Positions 60,027-64,000 of a DNA stretch of 64,000 nucleotides are shown here, piece after piece (the stretch's first letter is position 1; each line of letters opens with the position of its first letter). A program made the position numbers and the translations under genes. This DNA is from Virgisporangium ochraceum (lineage in GTDB: Bacteria; Actinomycetota; Actinomycetes; Mycobacteriales; Micromonosporaceae), in contig NZ_BOPH01000020.1 of the NCBI RefSeq assembly GCF_016863655.1, forward strand, positions 154,654-218,653. The letters run 5' to 3'. The notes under the pieces were generated by a model. The model was not told the origin of the DNA. It saw nothing but the letters and a program-made list of their open reading frames with translations, and made no database searches.

Positions 60027-61352
60027 ATGACGTCCGGACCGTTCAGCGGCACCACCCTGGCCGACACCGTGCAGCGCCTGCGGTCGGGTGCCACCGATCC
60101 GGTGGACCTCGTCGAGGAGGTGCTCGACGCGGTGGCCGCCGCCCAGCCGGTGCTGAACGCGTTCGTCACCGTCGACGCGGAAGGCGCGCGGAAGCAGGCC
60201 CGCGCGGCCCGCGACCAGCAGCCGACCGGTGCGCTGCACGGGGTTCCGGTGGCGGTCAAGGACATCGTCGACACGGCCGGCGTGCTCACGACGATGGGCT
60301 CGCGGCACTTCGCCGGCCACGTGCCGGAGCGTGACGCGGTCCTCGTGCGGCGCCTGAGGCGGGCCGGCGCCATCGTCGTCGGCAAGACCACCACGCACGA
60401 GTTCGCCTACGGGCCCACCGGCGACGACACCGCCAACGGGCCCTGCGGCAACCCGCACGACCCGTCGCGGATGGCCGGCGGCTCCAGCGCCGGCTCGGCG
60501 GCGGCGGTGGCGGCCGGGCTCGTGCCGCTCGCGGTCGGCACCGACACCGGCGGCTCGGTGCGGATCCCGGCGGCGCTGTGCGGGGTCACCGGGATCCGGC
60601 CGGGGATCGGGCGGATACCGACCGACGGCGTGTTCCCGCTGTCGTGGTCGCTCGACACCGTCGGGGTGCTCGCGACCGACGTCGCCGGCACCGCGAGCGG
60701 GTGGCGCGTTCTCGCCGAGGGCGGCGACGTCGAAGGCCCGCCGGTGACGGGGCTGCGCGTCGGGCTGCCCACCGGCGACTGGTTCGACCGGCTCGACCCG
60801 GTGGTCCGCGCGCGGTTCGACGCGTTCGTCGAGGCGCTGGGCCGCGCCGGTGCCGCCCTCACCCGGGTCGCGGTGCCCGACGCCGCGGAACTGCACGACG
60901 TCTACGTGACGGTGCAGTCGGCGGAAGCCGTGGCGGTGCACCACGAGCGGCTGGCAGAGAACGCGGACATGTTCGGGAACGAAGTTCGCCGGCGCCTGAA
61001 TGCCGCCACGCGCGTCCCCTCGTATCTGTACGCGCGGGCGCTGCGCCGCCTGACGGCCGCGCGCGCGACGGCCGCGCGGCGGTTCTCCGGGCTGGATGTG
61101 CTGCTGCTGCCGACGGCGCCGATCACCGCGCCGCCGCTGCACGCGCGCGACACCGACGTCGGCGGCGGGTGGACGTCGCCGCGCGAGGCGTTGCTGGCGC
61201 ACAACACTCCGTGGAGCGTGCTCGGGCTTCCCGCGTTGTCGATGCCGGTCGCGGGCGACGGGCTGCCCGTGGGCGCGCAGCTCGTCGGCCCGCCGGGTGC
61301 CGACGCCGACCTTCTCGCCGTTGCGCAGGCGATCGAGGAGGCGACGGGATAG
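60027..61352 (+). CDS. Amidase-signature family hydrolase
   Basis: A 441-residue amidase-signature enzyme. The Ser-cisSer-Lys triad is complete: Lys78 (VAVKD), cis-Ser154 (MAGGSSAGSA) and nucleophile Ser177 (DTGGSVRIPAALCG). The N-terminal helix pair (LADTVQRLRSGATDPVDLVEEVL) is usual for GatA/AtzF relatives. It hydrolyses amides or related C-N bonds in the cytoplasm; the physiological substrate is undetermined. GatB/GatC partners are absent, so a tRNA-dependent role is unlikely. The aldo/keto reductase gene follows after 10 bases, suggesting co-transcription. Confidence 0.9.
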   Translation: MTSGPFSGTTLADTVQRLRSGATDPVDLVEEVLDAVAAAQPVLNAFVTVDAEGARKQARAARDQQPTGALHGVPVAVKDIVDTAGVLTTMGSRHFAGHVPERDAVLVRRLRRAGAIVVGKTTTHEFAYGPTGDDTANGPCGNPHDPSRMAGGSSAGSAAAVAAGLVPLAVGTDTGGSVRIPAALCGVTGIRPGIGRIPTDGVFPLSWSLDTVGVLATDVAGTASGWRVLAEGGDVEGPPVTGLRVGLPTGDWFDRLDPVVRARFDAFVEALGRAGAALTRVAVPDAAELHDVYVTVQSAEAVAVHHERLAENADMFGNEVRRRLNAATRVPSYLYARALRRLTAARATAARRFSGLDVLLLPTAPITAPPLHARDTDVGGGWTSPREALLAHNTPWSVLGLPALSMPVAGDGLPVGAQLVGPPGADADLLAVAQAIEEATG

Positions 61353-61362
61353 CGTGGGGCGC

Positions 61363-62382
61363 ATGGAGTTCCGCACCCTCGGAAAGACCGGCACGCTCGT
61401 ATCGACGTTGTGCCTGGGCACGATGACGTTCGGCAACGAGACCGACGAGAAGGGCGCGCACGCCCAGCTCGACCGGTTCGTCGACGTCGGCGGCAACTTC
61501 CTCGACACCGCCGACGTGTACACCCGCGGCGTGTCCGAGGAGATCGTCGGCGCGTGGCTGGCGCAGCGCAACGGGATCCGCGACAGCGTGGTCATCGCCA
61601 CCAAGGGCCGCTTCCCCATGGGCGACGGCCCCAACGACGCCGGTCTCACGCGCACGCACCTCAGCCGCGCGCTCGACGCGAGCCTGCGCCGCCTCGGCAC
61701 CGACCACGTCGACCTGTACCAGGCGCACGCGTGGGACCCGCTGACGCCGCTGGAGGAGACCCTCCGCTTCTTCGACGACGCCGTGCGCGCCGGGAAGATC
61801 CGCTACGCGGGGGTCAGCAACTTCACCGGTTGGCAGCTGCAGAAGGCCGCGCTGCTGACCAGTTTCCACGGGCTCGCGCCGATCGTGACGCTGCAGCCGC
61901 AGTACAACCTGCTCGCCCGCGACATCGAGTTCGAGATCCTGCCGGTGTGCGGGAACGAGGGCATCGGCGTGCTGCCCTGGTCGCCGCTCGCCGGTGGCTG
62001 GCTCACCGGCAAGTACCGGGCCGACGAGGCGCCGACCGGTGCCACGCGCCTCGGCGAGAACCCGAACCGGGGCGTGGAGGCGTACGCGCGGCGCAACAAC
62101 GAACGCACGTGGCAGGTCGTCGAGGCCGTGCGGGAGGTGGCATCCGCCCGGGGCGTGTCGATGGCGGTCGTCGCCCTGGCGTGGCTCGCCGACCGCCCGT
62201 CGGTCACCTCGGTGATCCTGGGCGCACGGACGCTGGAGCAGTTGGACGACAACCTCGCCGCGGCGGGCGTGCACCTGTCCGCCGAGGAGACCGCCCGCCT
62301 CGACGACGCGAGCGCCCCGCTGGTGGCCGACTACCCGTACGGCGAACCCGGCGTGAACCAGCGCGCCCGCGCGATCCCGTAG
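61363..62382 (+). CDS. Aldo/keto reductase
   Basis: A 339-residue NADPH-dependent oxidoreductase of the AKR superfamily (AKR11/YajO-like). Catalytic tetrad: Asp48 and Tyr53 (FLDTADVYT), Lys81 (VIATKG) and His122 (YQAHAWD). The cofactor loop [17 protein letters not shown] and the C-terminal [17 protein letters not shown] helix complete the barrel. It reduces aldehydes or ketones; the substrate is unknown. The ATG has only a weak purine stretch (GTGGGG) upstream. The gene converges with the diiron protein gene and ends before a shared hairpin. Confidence 0.9.
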   Translation: MEFRTLGKTGTLVSTLCLGTMTFGNETDEKGAHAQLDRFVDVGGNFLDTADVYTRGVSEEIVGAWLAQRNGIRDSVVIATKGRFPMGDGPNDAGLTRTHLSRALDASLRRLGTDHVDLYQAHAWDPLTPLEETLRFFDDAVRAGKIRYAGVSNFTGWQLQKAALLTSFHGLAPIVTLQPQYNLLARDIEFEILPVCGNEGIGVLPWSPLAGGWLTGKYRADEAPTGATRLGENPNRGVEAYARRNNERTWQVVEAVREVASARGVSMAVVALAWLADRPSVTSVILGARTLEQLDDNLAAAGVHLSAEETARLDDASAPLVADYPYGEPGVNQRARAIP

Positions 62383-62391
62383 GCCCTACCG

Positions 62392-62408
62392 CCCGGCGCG
62401 TCGCCGGG
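62392..62408. terminator. Hairpin between convergent genes
   Basis: CCCGGCG-CGT-CGCCGGG, a seven-base stem with a three-base loop, lies 9 bases after the aldo/keto reductase stop and three before the stop of the opposing gene. Probably a bidirectional terminator. Confidence 0.6.
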
Positions 62409-62411
62409 TGT

Positions 62412-63287
62412 TCAGACCAGGTGGGCGCGGCGCCAGATGCGGCGGGACGGGCCGTCGATGAGGCCGAGGGACGTGAGGTACTCGACCGCCTTCGAGGCCG
62501 ACCACTTCAGGGTTTCGCGGAAGTGCGGGTTGGCCAGCGCGGTCCGGCGGCCCACCGACGGGTCGACACCGACGCTGCGGTACACGTCGGGGTGTACGAG
62601 GCGGCTCACCACCGACGCCGCGGCCCGGGCGATCACCATCCGGGAGTACGCCAGGCGTACCGGGCCGACCGAGGCGACCTGGCGCTCCAGCTCCTCGCGG
62701 GCGTAGCGGACGTGCCGCGCCTCCTCCACGACGTGGATGCGTGACACCATGCGGATCAGCGGCTGCAGCGACTCGTCGGTGGAGATCTCGCGCTGGAACG
62801 CGTCGAGGATCTCCTCGGCGATGAGGATCGCGGCGTACATGTGCGGACCGGTGGCCGTCGCCTTCAGGAAGCGGCCGAGCGTGTGGTCGCGCCACTTCGC
62901 CCTCGTCGGCTCGACGCCGAGGCGCTCGATCAGGCGGCCGAACATGATGGAGTGGCGGCACTCGTCGGCCACCTCGGTGAGGGCGTACTGGGCGTGCCGG
63001 CTCGTCGGGTCCTGGTCGTAGTACTCGCGGATCAGCATCTGCATGAGCACGGTCTCGAACCAGATGCCGGCACTCGCCGCGCTCGCGACCTCGTGCTTGG
63101 TGAGCTCGATGCGTTGCTCCTCCGACAGCGAGGCCCACAGGTCCGTGCCGTAGAGGCTGCTCCGCGACGGCGCCAGCCAGTACCGGCCGGGCTCGAACGG
63201 CGCCTCCCAGTCGATGGTCACCACCGGGTCGTAGGACCGGCGGGTCGACGCGGTGAGCAGGCGTTCTGCGGTCTCTTCACGTCCCAC
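62412..63287 (-). CDS. AurF-like diiron oxygenase (ferritin-like)
   Basis: A 291-residue ferritin-like protein of the AurF/p-aminobenzoate N-oxygenase family. Iron-ligand helices are visible: the ETVLMQML helix, EVADECRHSIMF (ExxxxxH-type), the AEEILDAFQREI helix and HVVEEARHVRYAREEL with the Glu and His ligands near the C-terminal half. AurF oxidises an arylamine to a nitro group; most actinobacterial relatives are uncharacterised and may hydroxylate other amines or lipids. Start GTG 63287 with GGGAGG seven bases upstream. It is divergent from a TetR gene 54 bases away, which probably controls it. Confidence 0.85.
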   Translation of the reverse strand: MGREETAERLLTASTRRSYDPVVTIDWEAPFEPGRYWLAPSRSSLYGTDLWASLSEEQRIELTKHEVASAASAGIWFETVLMQMLIREYYDQDPTSRHAQYALTEVADECRHSIMFGRLIERLGVEPTRAKWRDHTLGRFLKATATGPHMYAAILIAEEILDAFQREISTDESLQPLIRMVSRIHVVEEARHVRYAREELERQVASVGPVRLAYSRMVIARAAASVVSRLVHPDVYRSVGVDPSVGRRTALANPHFRETLKWSASKAVEYLTSLGLIDGPSRRIWRRAHLV

Positions 63288-63341
63288 GGCGCGGCCTCCC
63301 ACGAGTTGATGTATCTCCAAGTATCTGTTACCAAGGGTATC

Positions 63342-64000
63342 GTGAACCGGGAACAGAGGGAAGACGGCCGCCGCAGCCGCTGGTCGGCCCACCGCGAGCA
63401 GCGCCGCGCGGTGCTGGTCGAGGCCGCGGTGGAGGCGCTGCTGCGCTACGGCGCCGACGCCGACATGGCCCGGGTCGCGGCGGTCGCCGGCGTCAGCAAA
63501 CCGGTGCTGTATCGCTACTTCGCCGACAAGGCCGAGCTGTGGCTGGCGGTCGGTGAGCACCTGGCGCGGCTGGTCGTCGACCAGATCACGCCCGTGGTCG
63601 CGCAGGTGCGCGCCGAGCGCGACCTCGTCTCCGCCACCATCGACGCCTATCTCACCGCGATCGAGACGAACCCCGACCTGTACCGGTTCCTCGTGCACCA
63701 GTCGGGCGTCCCGGGCATGCCGCACCTCATCGCCACCGCCGCGCGCACCGTCGCCACCGAGCTGGCGCGCGCGGTCGGCGACCGGTTGCGCGCGCTCGGG
63801 CTCGACGCCGGCCCGGCCGAGCCGTGGGCGTACGGCATGGTCGGGATGGTGCAGTCGGTCGGCGACTGGTGGATCCTGCACGACCGTCCGATCAGCCGCG
63901 CCGCGCTCACCGAGTACCTCACCACGCTGCTGTGGCACGGGCTCGACGGCGTGCGGGCGTCCGCCGACCTTCCGCTTCCACTGCAAGGGGACGCACGTGA
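63342..64000 (+). CDS. TetR-family transcriptional regulator (runs off the right edge)
   Basis: At least 219 residues of a TetR/AcrR repressor with a GTG start. The N-terminal helix-turn-helix is RAVLVEAAVEALLRYGADADMARVAAVAGVSKPVLYRYFADKAELW (about 23-68). The ligand-binding helices that follow include an FLVHQSG segment and WAYGMVGMVQSVGDWWI. The frame is still open at base 64000, so the last residues lie outside the window. The short divergent region at 63288-63341 holds repeated GTATCT and CCAA elements (GTATCTCCAA, GTATCTGTTACCAA) that may be its operator, controlling the AurF-like gene and itself. Confidence 0.88.
   Translation, partial: MNREQREDGRRSRWSAHREQRRAVLVEAAVEALLRYGADADMARVAAVAGVSKPVLYRYFADKAELWLAVGEHLARLVVDQITPVVAQVRAERDLVSATIDAYLTAIETNPDLYRFLVHQSGVPGMPHLIATAARTVATELARAVGDRLRALGLDAGPAEPWAYGMVGMVQSVGDWWILHDRPISRAALTEYLTTLLWHGLDGVRASADLPLPLQGDAR

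Noticed and set aside
1..64000. tRNA, rRNA, CRISPR arrays, insertion sequences, att sites
   Set aside because: By eye I found no tRNA-like T-loop context, no regularly spaced direct repeats, no transposase or integrase reading frame and no terminal inverted repeats with target duplications. A tool scan could still find small ones.

Overview
This is a 64 kb window of chromosomal DNA from a high-GC Gram-positive actinomycete. The coding third positions are almost all G or C, GTG starts are common, ATGA and GTGA start/stop overlaps are frequent, and regulators and secreted proteins are of actinobacterial type (SigE-family sigma factor, Tat-dependent enzymes, LacI-controlled glycosidases). The protein repertoire and the GATCTTGG-type intergenic inverted repeats recall the Pseudonocardiaceae (Saccharothrix/Lentzea-like), but that placement is only an impression. 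No rRNA, tRNA, CRISPR array, insertion sequence or phage gene was found; the region looks like accessory or peripheral chromosome.

Layout. (1) 1-601: non-coding, with a leftward-facing leader that resembles a cyclic-di-AMP (ydaO-type) riboswitch for a gene beyond the left edge. (2) 602-1683: a small coupled pair (membrane-anchored unknown protein, GNAT acetyltransferase). (3) 1832-9983: a leftward four-gene export operon: Tat-secreted two-domain laccase, a very large ThuA/discoidin/glucose-sorbosone-dehydrogenase/PKD/DUF1080 protein, a cupredoxin with four Ig-like repeats, and a beta-helix-like secreted protein. (4) 10168-14349: two ABC ATPases with one large FtsX-type permease. (5) 14423-19457: alpha/beta hydrolase, CopD-CtaG-like copper membrane protein, small helical protein, Tat-exported PHP-domain protein with a coupled unknown partner. 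(6) 20073-21811: ricin-lectin/beta-helix secreted protein behind a LacI-type operator. (7) 21846-30618: SigE-family sigma factor operon, MFS transporter, DUF4407 protein, SDR, an operator-controlled membrane protein/XRE regulator pair, MHYT protein, and a Tat-exported sugar-isomerase-like TIM barrel. (8) 30607-35277: an HSP90-family ATPase with an abutting TPR-like protein. (9) 35487-39198: S8 peptidase with a tryptophan-pentapeptide tail, GNAT, unknown protein. (10) 39203-49336: YtfQRT/YjfF-type furanose ABC importer, LacI regulator, GH43 and GH51 arabinofuranosidases. (11) 49475-51333: TrmB/LuxR-like regulator with coupled secreted protein, plus a gene remnant. (12) 51330-58336: carbohydrate ABC importer without its own ATPase, GH78 alpha-L-rhamnosidase and divergent LacI regulator. 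(13) 58453-64000: UBP zinc finger, AlkZ-like glycosylase, amidase, aldo/keto reductase, AurF-like diiron protein and divergent TetR (cut by the right edge).

How it works together. The dominant theme is extracellular plant-polysaccharide use. Secreted GH51 and GH43 enzymes should release L-arabinofuranose, imported by the furanose transporter. Near-identical LacI operators (TGTGAACGCTAACA or close variants) sit before the regulator, GH51, the transporter and, more than 20 kb away, the ricin/beta-helix gene. A second LacI module controls rhamnoside hydrolysis and uptake. The laccase/cupredoxin/sugar-dehydrogenase operon is the best candidate for an undescribed system: its domains suggest secreted sugar oxidation with electrons passed through copper proteins to oxygen. 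That is inference from domain content and gene order only.
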